Assembly: GCA_018057925.1 (NCBI GenBank)
Contig: JAGPCT010000005.1
Coordinates: forward strand, 67,129 to 131,128
Direction: 5' to 3'
Origin: Saprospiraceae bacterium
GTDB lineage: Bacteria > Bacteroidota > Bacteroidia > Chitinophagales > Saprospiraceae
DNA: 64,000 bases
Shown: positions 38,612 through 47,970 of the stretch, in pieces
Position numbering within the stretch: the first letter of the stretch is position 1
Layout of the letters: the number at the start of each line of letters is the position of its first letter
The notes under the pieces: generated by a model
Database searches by the model: none
Told to the model about the DNA's origin: nothing
The model's input: only the letters and a program-made list of their open reading frames with translations
Position numbers and translations under genes: made by a program

Positions 38612-39907
38612 TTACTTTGTTGTCGGAAACAATTCGAGTATTCGGCCGGCATAATTATCCCAACTCATATTTTTACTGGTTTCAGCGACATTTTGCCTTT
38701 CAATCGGTTGCACAATAAATCTTTCCATTACGTCTGCCATATCCGTGATATCATCGGGTTTGGCCAAATATCCATTATAACCATCGCGAACAGTCTCCGG
38801 AAAATGTCCCACACGTGTAGCGAGGATGGGCATGTTAAAGTTGTAGCCGATTGACTCAACTCCTGATGGGGTCGCATATTCATAAAACAGTAATACGGCG
38901 TCACTAACTTGAAAGTAACAATGAACTTCTTCATTAGGGACAAAGGAATTGAATATAGCTACTTTATCTTGTAAACCAAGCTGAGTCACCATTTCCAATG
39001 GGTTGTACTCGCTTTCATTATCAGACTGTTTCAAAAATAGCTTCTTTGCAAAAGAAAATGCTGCTGATTTAATCTTAGTTGAAAGCTTTGATGTATCCAA
39101 TGTTTTCCAAAAAGATTCACCACAAATGATGAGAGAAACATCATCCCTCTTATCAGCGAGTATTTTAAATGCGGGAATAACGTTGTGCAGGCCTTTGTAT
39201 TTTCTAATAAAACCAAAGAACAAAAACACGTGTTGCCTCAAGCCATATCTTGCTTTAAAGGCATCTACATCAAAATCCTTTACAGCCTTGAACATATCAT
39301 ATACAGGATGAAAAAGATTGACGACGGGGATCGAATTATCCGCCCGGACAAAGCCATAATCTATCCTTGAATCGCGATCATAAAAACGCAACTTCATAGT
39401 TGGGAATAGCGTCTTTAACTCATCATACGTCTTTCGGGCATGCGTAACGAAGTAGTTGGCCTTTCGCAGTGCCATCTTAGTAAACATTCGGTCAATAGAA
39501 CTATTTTCTTTCTGAATAACAAAGTGCAAATCAAAGACAACCTTGATTCCGGCGGATTTAAGCCCTGAGGCGATAACAGAAAGTGGAAGACCTTGTATGG
39601 CTATAGCCCACTGGAATACGACTAAATCCGGCGCCAACGACTTGATTTTCCGGATGGTATTATACCAGGTTAATGGATTATTATAATTGGTCAAATAATG
39701 CACTTGAATACCTGTACCCTCCAATTGGTTTTGCCGACTTGATTTGTCAATAAAGTCGCGAGGAATAATCGCCGGATACTGTTGCGTCCACGAAACAATA
39801 TGAACTTCATTATTTCCACGTTTATCAAAAGCCTTGGCTAATGATGTATTATAATTGGCTATTCCGCCTTTGAATAATGGTCCGGGACCAAAACAAACAA
39901 TAACCAT
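38612..39907 (-). CDS. Glycosyltransferase (GT4-like)
   Basis: 431 residues with the two-domain GT-B layout. The N-terminal domain opens VIVCFGPGPLFKGGIANY with the glycine loop of GT4 enzymes. The C-terminal domain shows FFGFIRKYKGLHNVIPAF (conserved FGxxRxYKG), SLIICGE, SDAVLLFYEYATPSGVESIGY and PILATRVGHFPETV, the donor-binding E-x7-E-like region. It should build a surface polysaccharide or glycolipid. Its ATG directly abuts the rfbD stop with no gap, so it is the last gene of the der-rfbC-rfbD operon and probably a rhamnosyltransferase or another user of the same pathway; that specificity is inferred. Confidence 0.87.
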   Translation of the reverse strand: MVIVCFGPGPLFKGGIANYNTSLAKAFDKRGNNEVHIVSWTQQYPAIIPRDFIDKSSRQNQLEGTGIQVHYLTNYNNPLTWYNTIRKIKSLAPDLVVFQWAIAIQGLPLSVIASGLKSAGIKVVFDLHFVIQKENSSIDRMFTKMALRKANYFVTHARKTYDELKTLFPTMKLRFYDRDSRIDYGFVRADNSIPVVNLFHPVYDMFKAVKDFDVDAFKARYGLRQHVFLFFGFIRKYKGLHNVIPAFKILADKRDDVSLIICGESFWKTLDTSKLSTKIKSAAFSFAKKLFLKQSDNESEYNPLEMVTQLGLQDKVAIFNSFVPNEEVHCYFQVSDAVLLFYEYATPSGVESIGYNFNMPILATRVGHFPETVRDGYNGYLAKPDDITDMADVMERFIVQPIERQNVAETSKNMSWDNYAGRILELFPTTK

Positions 39908-40789
39908 TTAAACATCATTTAGTGACTTCAGGCATTTGACTAAGCTATCTTGCCAGTGTGGCATGGTTATGCCAAATTTTTCTTTTAACTTACTTTGATC
40001 CAGCACGGAATAAGAAGGTCTTTCGACCGGACTTGGATAATCTGATGACAAGATGGGATTAATAGCGCATTGTTTGCCGGATAGATGAAAGATTTGTCTC
40101 GTAAAATCATACCATGAAGTCACACCCGAATTGGCAATGTTATATACTCCGGAGCAATGTTTGATATCATATTCGCCAACAACTATACCATCGATAATAT
40201 TCAAAACTCTATCAGCGACATCACGCGCGTATGTAGGACATCCCACTTGATCATAAACGATATTGAATTCAGATTGACTATTGGAAGCATTCAAGATCTT
40301 TTTTACAAAGTTATTGCCAAATGATGAATAAATCCAGGATGTCCTAAAGACAATACTTTGACGGCATCTTTTCAATACTTCTATCTCTCCAGCCAACTTG
40401 GAAGCTGCATAAACACCAACAGGATTAGTAGGATCATCTTCTCTGAGCGGCCTATTCAATCCATTGTGATAAACATAATCCGATGAAAAATGGATTAGCA
40501 ATATTTCATTATCATCACAGTAAGATGCCAGATTGGCTACACCATCCCGATTGGTAAGATAGGCCTTATCCTTTTCACTTTCAGCCTGATCCACTCTTGT
40601 ATAGGCAGCACAATTGATCAAATAGTCAATATCATAGTCCTCCAATTCGTGATTCAATTGATCATTATCCGTAATATCAAGCTCTTCTGAATCAAAAAAG
40701 ACAAAGTCATATTTGGGATGATACTGAGACAAAAAGGCAAATTCCTGTCCTAACTGACCGGCGGCACCAGTAATTCCTATTGTTGGCAT
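39908..40789 (-). CDS. rfbD: dTDP-4-dehydrorhamnose reductase
   Basis: 293 residues, extended short-chain dehydrogenase fold. Cofactor site GAAGQLGQE at the N-terminus, INCAAYTRVDQAE loop, and the catalytic YAASK motif (Tyr and Lys) after HFSSDYVY. Reduces dTDP-4-keto-L-rhamnose to dTDP-L-rhamnose, the last step of rhamnose donor synthesis in the cytoplasm. It lies 32 bp downstream of rfbC and abuts the glycosyltransferase. rfbA and rfbB, needed for the first two steps, are not in the window. Confidence 0.93.
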   Translation of the reverse strand: MPTIGITGAAGQLGQEFAFLSQYHPKYDFVFFDSEELDITDNDQLNHELEDYDIDYLINCAAYTRVDQAESEKDKAYLTNRDGVANLASYCDDNEILLIHFSSDYVYHNGLNRPLREDDPTNPVGVYAASKLAGEIEVLKRCRQSIVFRTSWIYSSFGNNFVKKILNASNSQSEFNIVYDQVGCPTYARDVADRVLNIIDGIVVGEYDIKHCSGVYNIANSGVTSWYDFTRQIFHLSGKQCAINPILSSDYPSPVERPSYSVLDQSKLKEKFGITMPHWQDSLVKCLKSLNDV

Positions 40790-40821
40790 GATAAAGGTTT
40801 ATGTATTTTCATGTTACTTTT

Positions 40822-41370
40822 TCAATTTATGGGTAAATGTGCTCCAAGATAGGGCAATTTTTGATCTTTTTCACTGACAATCAATTCTGTTGCATCAATT
40901 CCCCACTGAATATCCAAATGGGGATCGTCATATCGCAAGCCTCCTTCATCCTCCTTACTGTAATAGTTATCGCACTTATAGGAAAATACGGCTTCATCAG
41001 AATAAACAAGATAACCATGGGCAAATCCCCGTGGTACATACATCTGAAGGTGATTGTCCCCACTTAGAACTTTACTAAAATGCTGTCCATAAGTAGGCGA
41101 ATCAGGTCGTAGATCCACCACCACATCAAGAACCACTCCGCTGATGACGCGAACCAATTTAGCCTGAGCCATATTACCACGCTGATAGTGCAAGCCTCGC
41201 AATGTCCCTTTTGATGAATAAGCCTGATTTTCCTGAACAAACGGACGATTTACTCCTACCTCCAGCCATGCATCATTCCTAAAACTTTCGTAGAAATATC
41301 CTCTTTCATCCTCAAATATACGGGGCTGAAACAAAATAATTCCTTCGATATCAATTGTTGTAAACGACAT
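40822..41370 (-). CDS. rfbC: dTDP-4-dehydrorhamnose 3,5-epimerase
   Basis: 182 residues, full-length cupin-type epimerase. It contains FEDERGYFYESF, then the catalytic histidine in LRGLHYQ, then RVISGVVLDVVVDLRPDSPTYG and VPRGFAHGYLV, all family signatures. Epimerises dTDP-4-keto-6-deoxyglucose at C3 and C5 to the rhamnose series. It begins three bases after the der stop, so it is cotranscribed with that housekeeping GTPase gene and precedes rfbD. Confidence 0.95.
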   Translation of the reverse strand: MSFTTIDIEGIILFQPRIFEDERGYFYESFRNDAWLEVGVNRPFVQENQAYSSKGTLRGLHYQRGNMAQAKLVRVISGVVLDVVVDLRPDSPTYGQHFSKVLSGDNHLQMYVPRGFAHGYLVYSDEAVFSYKCDNYYSKEDEGGLRYDDPHLDIQWGIDATELIVSEKDQKLPYLGAHLPIN

Positions 41371-41373
41371 GTT

Positions 41374-42675
41374 TTATTTTTCTTTAAAAACGACGCTGAT
41401 CTTCACACCTGTAAAGTCATAGTTTTTACGAATCTGATTTTCAAGAAAAAGCCGGTAGCTACTTTTAATGTGATCGGGATGATTACAAAAAAAGCCGAAA
41501 ACAGGATGGCTGGCGGCAAACTGTGTGATGTACTTAATCTTAATCAACTTACCGCGATATGCCGGTGGCGGTGTCTTTTCAATGATAGGGAGCAGCACTT
41601 CATTGAGATTGGACGTCGAGATTTTTTTATACTTATTTTCATAGACCTGAAGGAGGACTTCAATAGATTTGAAAATCCTCGTTTTGTCCAAAGCTGAAAT
41701 AAAGACAATCGGTACATCATCAAAAGGAGCTAGCTTGGCTTTAATTTCTCGTTCCATATCTCGAGCGGTATTGGTTTCCTTTTCGACCAAGTCCCATTTA
41801 TTGACAAAGATAGCTATACCTTTATTCCTCTTTTGTGCAAGCCTAAAGATACTCATATCTTGTGCTTCAATACCCGTCTGAGCATCAATCAACAAAGCAC
41901 ACACATCAGCTTCTTCAATGGCTCGAATCGCTCGCATGACAGAATAAAACTCCAAGTCTTCATTGACCTTCTGCTTCTTACGCATTCCGGCTGTATCAAT
42001 GATGTAAAAGTCTTTATTAAATAAATTATATCTGGTATGGATAGAATCCCTTGTTGTACCGGCTATCTCCGTAACAATATTGCGTTCGTCGCCCAAAAGA
42101 ACGTTGGTGTAGCTGGACTTTCCAACATTAGGTTGCCCTACGATGGCTATTTTAGGAATGTCAGTATCTAATTGCTCTCCCTCGCCTATCATCGGTACCA
42201 AATCGTCTAAGAGTTCACCTGTTCCACTTCCTGACATTGAGCTAATGAAATGAACATTATCAAAGCCCATGCCCCAAAACTCCTGAGCCTCAATAAAACG
42301 ATTGGAATTATCGACTTTATTGACCACTAAGATGACATTTTTACCTGACTGTCTCAATAATTTGGCAACCTTAGAGTCTAGATCAGTCTCGCCCGTCTCC
42401 ATATCTACTACAAAGAGAATAGCAGCCGCCTCCTCTACTGCAATCAACACTTGTTGACGTATGGCAGCCTCAAAGACATCATCCGAGCCATGAACAAAGC
42501 CGCCGGTATCCACTACGATAAATGACTTTCCATTCCATTCTCCTTCGCCATAAATTCTGTCTCTTGTTACTCCGCTAATATCGTCAATAATGGCATGTTT
42601 TTTACCTATAAGGCGATTGAAAAGAGTGGATTTGCCTACATTCGGACGACCTACTATCGTTACAATATTACTCAT
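41374..42675 (-). CDS. der: Ribosome-assembly GTPase Der (EngA)
   Basis: 433 residues with two consecutive GTPase domains, unique to Der. First P-loop GRPNVGKSTLFNRL, with DTGGF and NKVD; second P-loop GQPNVGKSSYTNVL, with DTAGM and NKWD. A C-terminal KH-like domain follows (TPPPAYRGKLIKIKYITQ). Needed for late assembly of the 50S subunit. It leads the operon with rfbC, rfbD and the glycosyltransferase; a -7-like box lies about 20 bases upstream. Confidence 0.97.
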   Translation of the reverse strand: MSNIVTIVGRPNVGKSTLFNRLIGKKHAIIDDISGVTRDRIYGEGEWNGKSFIVVDTGGFVHGSDDVFEAAIRQQVLIAVEEAAAILFVVDMETGETDLDSKVAKLLRQSGKNVILVVNKVDNSNRFIEAQEFWGMGFDNVHFISSMSGSGTGELLDDLVPMIGEGEQLDTDIPKIAIVGQPNVGKSSYTNVLLGDERNIVTEIAGTTRDSIHTRYNLFNKDFYIIDTAGMRKKQKVNEDLEFYSVMRAIRAIEEADVCALLIDAQTGIEAQDMSIFRLAQKRNKGIAIFVNKWDLVEKETNTARDMEREIKAKLAPFDDVPIVFISALDKTRIFKSIEVLLQVYENKYKKISTSNLNEVLLPIIEKTPPPAYRGKLIKIKYITQFAASHPVFGFFCNHPDHIKSSYRLFLENQIRKNYDFTGVKISVVFKEK

Positions 42676-42694
42676 TGAAATATATATTCAGGTG

Positions 42695-42702
42695 CGAAAG
42701 TA
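42695..42702 (-). promoter_or_regulatory. -7-like box upstream of der
   Basis: On the minus strand TACTTTCG followed by CACC, about 20 bases before the der ATG, one mismatch from TAnnTTTG. Confidence 0.5.
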
Positions 42703-42810
42703 TGAATAAATTAGGCCAATTGATATATGAATATCAAAAATTTGACTTAAATTAGCACTTATTTTGTCTTCGCCTTGTTCTTTTGATAAATCTTAACTGT
42801 ATTATTTTCT

Positions 42811-43467
42811 ATGTCGCTTCCTAAAATTCAGGTCATGGTAGTAGATGACCATAAAATGTTTGTCGAAGGTGTTCAGGCCATTTTTTCTGATTCATCCCAT
42901 ATTCAGGTCGTTAAAACAGTACATGATGGGAATGAAGTCATGAAGTCTATTGAAAATACACCCAATCTGGATATCATTTTATTGGATATCAATCTACCTA
43001 ATATCAATGGACTCGAACTTACCAAGCTCATCAGTAAGAAATATCCCGCCATTAAAATCCTTATTCTTAGCATGTACAACAATGCAGAATACATCAAAGA
43101 AGTACTCAAGGAAGGCGCCTCCGGATATGTATTAAAAAATACGGATCACGAAGAACTCCTCAATGCAATTCAATCAGTCTTTGCAGGCAACCAATTTTAC
43201 AGCCAATCCGTCACACAAACCATGATGAATAGCTTTGCCAAAAAATCCCAAAGAAATAATACAGATATACTTCAAGTAAAAATATCGAAAAGAGAAAAAG
43301 AAATCCTGAGCCTTATCATCAAAGAACATACAGCTCAAGAAATAGCCAACATGCTCTTTATATCACTTCATACAGTGGAAACCCATCGTAGTAATCTGAT
43401 GTCCAAGCTCGGGGTACGCAACAGTGCCGGATTGGTTAGAGTAGCCCTCGAAAATAATCTTGTGTAA
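42811..43467 (+). CDS. LuxR/NarL-type response regulator
   Basis: 218 residues. The receiver domain has the acidic pair in VMVVDDHKMF, the phosphorylation Asp in IILLDINLPNING and the conserved Lys in GYVLKNTDHEE. A LuxR-type helix-turn-helix follows (SKREKEILSLI, then EHTAQEIANMLF, then HTVETHRSNLMSKL). It is phosphorylated by a HisKA_3 kinase, almost certainly the product of the next gene, 17 bp downstream. Target genes are unknown. Confidence 0.95.
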   Translation: MSLPKIQVMVVDDHKMFVEGVQAIFSDSSHIQVVKTVHDGNEVMKSIENTPNLDIILLDINLPNINGLELTKLISKKYPAIKILILSMYNNAEYIKEVLKEGASGYVLKNTDHEELLNAIQSVFAGNQFYSQSVTQTMMNSFAKKSQRNNTDILQVKISKREKEILSLIIKEHTAQEIANMLFISLHTVETHRSNLMSKLGVRNSAGLVRVALENNLV

Positions 43468-43484
43468 CATCATAGCCTCTATTT

Positions 43485-45341
43485 ATGAGAGACAAGACAC
43501 ATAATCCATTAGTCGATGCACGATTACACCTGCTGTGGATCATCGCTTTAAGTGTATTTTTCTTTTTAAGTAAAAGCCCCATTTCAATCGCACAGACTGA
43601 CTCTACCAAGGTCAATACTTCCGTCAAAAACTTACTGTATCACGCACTAAAAGAAGCTTCGAAAACCAATAACAATGAACTTATCGCAGAGATATATCAA
43701 CGATTAGGAGCATATTATGAGTCAGAATCACGCCAAGATAGTGCGATTAACTTTTACCAAAAAAGCACGACTCTTTTCAAAAGCCTTGGTAAAGAGCTCC
43801 TATACCATGACCTTTTAGTCAGATTGGGCATCCTAAACGACCAGGTTTTCAATTATAAATTTGCAATTTCCTATTTAAAAGAAGCAACATCCTATTATAA
43901 AAAAAATAAAATGTACCTACCCTATGTCAAAGCTATGAATCAGCTGGGTGAGGTATATAGCCATATCGACGATGATGTTAACGCCAGGCAGTGCTTTATC
44001 GCAACCTTGGAAGTAAATAATAATATCCTGAAAGACACACACTTAATAATTGAAAATAAAATATTAATCATACAAAATGATATAAAAACCGACAATTTAG
44101 ATAGAGCGCTAAGCCTTGCAATGCACAACAACAAAGTAGCACAAAGATTCGGCAATGAGTCAATGTTGGCAAAAACTGAATACCAACTCGGTGTTTTGTA
44201 CTTTAAAATGCAGAATCTCGATAAAGCAAAAGATTATTTAGAACAAGCTGAACCCCATTTTTTAAAAAATGAAGATTATATTTCTCTACAGTCTTTGTAT
44301 AAATTATTGACCCAATCCTATATCGAATTGGGAAAAAAGGATTCTATCAAGCCCACGCTGGACAAATACTTTGCAGTGGTGGATAAAATAAAAAATACAG
44401 AAATCGTAAAATCAAGCCAGGAAATAGCCCAAAAATTTGATTCCGAGAAAAAGGACGAAGTCATCCAACAACTTGAAAATGAAAATGAGTTAAAAACAAT
44501 CAATAGCAGACAACAAAAAACCATCATTTATATTCTCATATTTTCATTTTTAGCATCCATTTTAGTCGTTTACCTCATCTATAACAATTATGTCAATCGA
44601 CTCAAAACCAATCAAATAATTGCGCAACAGCAATCTGAATTAAGAGACAAACAACTCAAACAAGTCGAACAAGAAAGCCAGATTAAAGCCATGGAATCAA
44701 TGTTAATGGGGCAAGAGGCGGAAAGAAATCGAATCGGTAAAGAATTACATGATAGCTTAGGAGCCACACTAAGCACTATAAAGCTTCAAATGAGTTCCAG
44801 CCCGGGCAATGATCACCCGGAAGGGCATTCTATGAAAAAAGCAAAGGAAATGATTGATGAAGCCTGTGAAGAAGTGCGAAAAATATCGAGAGATATGATG
44901 CCGATTACTCTAACCAAATATGGACTACATACAGCATTGGAAGAATTGATCGACAAATACAACTTTGAAGGCGGACCAAATGTAATCTACCAAGCATTTG
45001 GCATCATCCAACATGACAATAAAGACTTAGACCTCTTCACATATAGGATTATCCAGGAATTGGTCAACAATTGCATAAAACATGCTCAGGCACAGGAAAT
45101 AATCGTCCAAATCAACTATCTCGAAGACCTTATGATTATTACTGTAGAAGATGATGGAAATGGATTTGACTTTGAAAACACCCAATATCAAGGCATGGGC
45201 CTAAAAAATGTCGAATATAGAGCTCAATATCTTAAAGGAAAATTTAGCGTCGAATCTAGCCCGGGTGTGGGAACCATCATGGTCGTTGAAATACCTATCA
45301 ACAAAAATCATCAACCCAATCAGTCAAGCTCTTTTACCTAA
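43485..45341 (+). CDS. TPR-containing sensor histidine kinase (HisKA_3 type)
   Basis: 618 residues. A signal sequence or first membrane anchor (LLWIIALSVFFFLSKSPISIAQ) leads to an extracytoplasmic region of about 290 residues made of TPR helices (QRLGAYYESESRQDSAINFYQKS, in sections). One membrane helix follows (IIYILIFSFLASILVVYLIY), then a coiled coil. The kinase core has the HisKA_3 phospho-His in RNRIGKELHDSLG and a HATPase_c domain with ELVNNCIKHA (N box) and DDGNGFDF plus GMGLKNVEYRA (G boxes). It pairs with the regulator gene just upstream. TPR sensor kinases of this design are common in Bacteroidetes; the signal is unknown. Confidence 0.93.
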   Translation: MRDKTHNPLVDARLHLLWIIALSVFFFLSKSPISIAQTDSTKVNTSVKNLLYHALKEASKTNNNELIAEIYQRLGAYYESESRQDSAINFYQKSTTLFKSLGKELLYHDLLVRLGILNDQVFNYKFAISYLKEATSYYKKNKMYLPYVKAMNQLGEVYSHIDDDVNARQCFIATLEVNNNILKDTHLIIENKILIIQNDIKTDNLDRALSLAMHNNKVAQRFGNESMLAKTEYQLGVLYFKMQNLDKAKDYLEQAEPHFLKNEDYISLQSLYKLLTQSYIELGKKDSIKPTLDKYFAVVDKIKNTEIVKSSQEIAQKFDSEKKDEVIQQLENENELKTINSRQQKTIIYILIFSFLASILVVYLIYNNYVNRLKTNQIIAQQQSELRDKQLKQVEQESQIKAMESMLMGQEAERNRIGKELHDSLGATLSTIKLQMSSSPGNDHPEGHSMKKAKEMIDEACEEVRKISRDMMPITLTKYGLHTALEELIDKYNFEGGPNVIYQAFGIIQHDNKDLDLFTYRIIQELVNNCIKHAQAQEIIVQINYLEDLMIITVEDDGNGFDFENTQYQGMGLKNVEYRAQYLKGKFSVESSPGVGTIMVVEIPINKNHQPNQSSSFT

Positions 45342-45394
45342 TCCTCCATACACTCTTTTTTCTACTTACCCATACAATATCTCTCCACCTTGTC

Positions 45395-46192
45395 TCAATA
45401 ATATTGGATCTCTCGATAAATAATAAACTTCGGTTGATCTCCATCAAAAATTACTTTTTTAATCCAATTGTTTCGACTATCAAGCTCATATTGGTAAATC
45501 TCTTTGGCATCCAAATCATTTTTGGCATTATAATAATATTCCTCAACCTTTAGATTGCGATCATCATAATGAGAAACCCATCTGACAATCTGCCCACCTT
45601 CAGAATTGTACATCACCTCTTCCACCTTTTGACCTTTATCATTATATTTAAAAGTCGAACGGATACTTAGCTTGCCGTCAGGATGATACCTATTTTCAAT
45701 GACCTTCTGACCTTTATCGTTGTAACTATAAATCCATCGAGAGCCCAATGTTTCACCGGCTTTGTACAATACGTCTTCAATTGGATTGTTTGATGCATCA
45801 TATCTGGTTATCCTCTTGTACCATGGCTTTAAATTAGCACCCAATACCTCAGTCTCTATTTTACGACCGTCATCATCATATCGATAAAAAGATTTTGTCC
45901 ATATCCGCCCATCAGACCTATAAAAAAGCTCTTCGGTTGCCTTCCCTTTCCTATCAAAAACCGTGTATGAATCCTTCCACCAATTAGGACTTGACTTTTT
46001 ACCCTTTACTATCTCTCCTGACTTAACGACTGCCTCGTAAGAAATATCCCGAACAGATTTGACAGGTCCCCACAATTCTTGAGCATTTCGGTCATTATTC
46101 CCCCCCTCCGGATTACATCCCATCATGAAAAGTATGAATAACACACTCAACAAAATATCCCTTATTATTTGTACACCCTTAAACATCAACAT
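45395..46192 (-). CDS. Lipoprotein with repeated Y-x-D/N-K-G-Q-K motifs
   Basis: 265 residues. A lipoprotein signal peptide (LLSVLFILFMMGC, lipobox MMGC with Cys about residue 26) precedes about eight 20-25-residue repeats containing F/Y-R-Y-D-D-D-G-R-K-I-E-type turns, Y-N-D-K-G-Q-K-V and E-x-x-Y-x-x-x-G. They resemble YD/RHS-like or MORN-variant beta-hairpin repeats. The repeats could form a beta-solenoid on the cell surface or in the periplasm. No enzyme motif is seen. It is convergent with the kinase gene and divergent from dapD. Confidence 0.75.
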   Translation of the reverse strand: MLMFKGVQIIRDILLSVLFILFMMGCNPEGGNNDRNAQELWGPVKSVRDISYEAVVKSGEIVKGKKSSPNWWKDSYTVFDRKGKATEELFYRSDGRIWTKSFYRYDDDGRKIETEVLGANLKPWYKRITRYDASNNPIEDVLYKAGETLGSRWIYSYNDKGQKVIENRYHPDGKLSIRSTFKYNDKGQKVEEVMYNSEGGQIVRWVSHYDDRNLKVEEYYYNAKNDLDAKEIYQYELDSRNNWIKKVIFDGDQPKFIIYREIQYY

Positions 46193-47104
46193 AATCCATT
46201 AAATTGACTAAGATCGTCTCAACTTTACAAACATACTCTAATTTCGTAATTCGCACAAACATACAGGATTTACCTTCTTTATTTTACAAATATTATTCTA
46301 CTTATTATTTTTATTGCCAAATATATTACCATTTTCCAATATTTTATAATTATCGGACTTATTTGTCTTTTATATTTTCAGTTTTCATGTTTTTACCAAA
46401 ATTTATACCAAATTCCTCATTAGACAAATGAAGTATCGGCTTACAACTCTTAAAACACATAGTATATATGCTATCGTCTAAATACAATGAGGTATACATC
46501 TATCACTACAGCATTAAACTACATTGGGTTGGATTGTTTTTACTAAAATTGGTAAATCCAATTCTTCATGAAACCATTGTTCGATTGGTATATCGGGACG
46601 TCCCGTAATCAGCATAATACGGCTTTGTAAACCTCGTTTGTTGAATCGGCTGTATTATAGTAATTTATACAAAAGTTATTATAAACAAGAAGACAGGGAC
46701 AAAGTACATCCCAGTTAGGTCAACTTGTAAATAATGTTGTAAGTGTTTTGTGAACGTCATTCTTAAATGACATTAAATTAAGAGCCGCTACTATTTTTTT
46801 GCAAATATCAATGCAATATGAGAAAAAAGAAGAGTTAGTACAAGCATTTACTTATTAAAAGGGTGTTTTATGGCATCAAATGAGTATTTTTAAGGCATAA
46901 AATAATAATAATTATCAAATACAACCTTGAAAATAGAACAATTCAACATTACTAAATCCAATCTTGAAAATCGGAATGAATCACAATTAAATACCTTATC
47001 AGCTTACATTCGTCGAATAAATCTTAGTATAAATCCGTAATTCAATCAGATTGATTTGATAAGACAACACAATCACTTATATTCGTGCCTAAATTGAATA
47101 TATT
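46193..47104. other. Long intergenic region with a degenerate multi-hairpin repeat
   Basis: No convincing gene. The left third (46408-46650) holds a decayed copy of the multi-hairpin repeat. The rest is AT-rich, with stops in every frame. dapD starts at the right end. Confidence 0.55.
46408..46650 (-). repeat. Degenerate and interrupted multi-hairpin repeat, copy 4
   Basis: One end (46408-46445, ACCAAATTCCTCATTAGAC) and the interior plus other end (46563-46650, with GAAACCATTG, TATATCGGGA and GTAATCAGCA) match the inverted orientation of copies 1 and 2. The middle is replaced by about 110 bp of unrelated AT-rich DNA. Confidence 0.65.
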
Positions 47105-47920
47105 TTGGAAAATTTAAAACAAGTCATTGAAAGTGTTTGGGATGACAGAAGTTTATTAAAAGAAGTTGAAGTACAACAAGCTATTCGATCCGTTATTGAA
47201 CAGTTAGATAAAGGACAATTGAGGGTTGCTCAACAAGATTCAGACCAATGGATTGTCAATGAATGGGTTAAAAAAGCAGTAATTTTATACTTCCCCATTC
47301 AACAAATGGAAACAATCGAGGTCGGCCCATTTGAATGGCATGACAAAATAGCCTTAAAGAAATCGTACGCTGCTCAAGGAGTTAGAGCAGTGCCTCATGC
47401 TATAGCCCGGTACGGAAGTTTCTTAGAAAGTGGGGTTATAATGATGCCCTCTTATGTCAATATTGGAGCTTATGTTGGTTCCGGCACTATGGTGGATACC
47501 TGGGCAACTGTTGGCTCTTGCGCTCAGATAGGGCGTAATGTTCACCTTAGTGGGGGAGTTGGCATAGGAGGTGTCTTGGAGCCTGTACAAGCCAGTCCCG
47601 TCATTGTTGAAGATGATGCATTTATTGGTTCAAGATGTATTTTAGTTGAAGGTGTAAAAGTAGGGCGTGAAGCCGTTTTAAGTGCCAACGTTGTTCTAAC
47701 GCAAAGCACACACATCATTGATGCTACCGGTGATACGGAAGTTCGTTATAAGGGTGAGATACCTCCTCGCTCTGTCGTCATTCCAGGCAGTTATTCCAAA
47801 GAATTCCAATCAGGCACATATCAAGTACCGTGTGCTCTCATCATCGGTCAGAGAAAAGAAAGTACAGACAAAAAAACCAGTTTGAATGCCGCTCTACGTG
47901 AATATAATGTAGCAGGGTAA
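47105..47920 (+). CDS. dapD: 2,3,4,5-tetrahydropyridine-2,6-dicarboxylate N-succinyltransferase
   Basis: 271 residues. Succinylates tetrahydrodipicolinate in the DAP/lysine and peptidoglycan pathway. The trimeric left-handed beta-helix acyltransferase region is visible as hexapeptide repeats (IGAYVGSGTMVDTWATVGSCAQIG, GVGIGGVLEP, PVIVEDDAFIGSRCILVEGV) with the N-terminal helical domain before it. The start is TTG at 47105 (ENLKQVIE follows); no in-frame ATG fits better. The aminopeptidase gene follows after 50 bp. Confidence 0.95.
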   Translation: MENLKQVIESVWDDRSLLKEVEVQQAIRSVIEQLDKGQLRVAQQDSDQWIVNEWVKKAVILYFPIQQMETIEVGPFEWHDKIALKKSYAAQGVRAVPHAIARYGSFLESGVIMMPSYVNIGAYVGSGTMVDTWATVGSCAQIGRNVHLSGGVGIGGVLEPVQASPVIVEDDAFIGSRCILVEGVKVGREAVLSANVVLTQSTHIIDATGDTEVRYKGEIPPRSVVIPGSYSKEFQSGTYQVPCALIIGQRKESTDKKTSLNAALREYNVAG

Positions 47921-47970
47921 AAAACGAATTTATTAACAACATATTCCATATTTATTTAAAATACAACATC

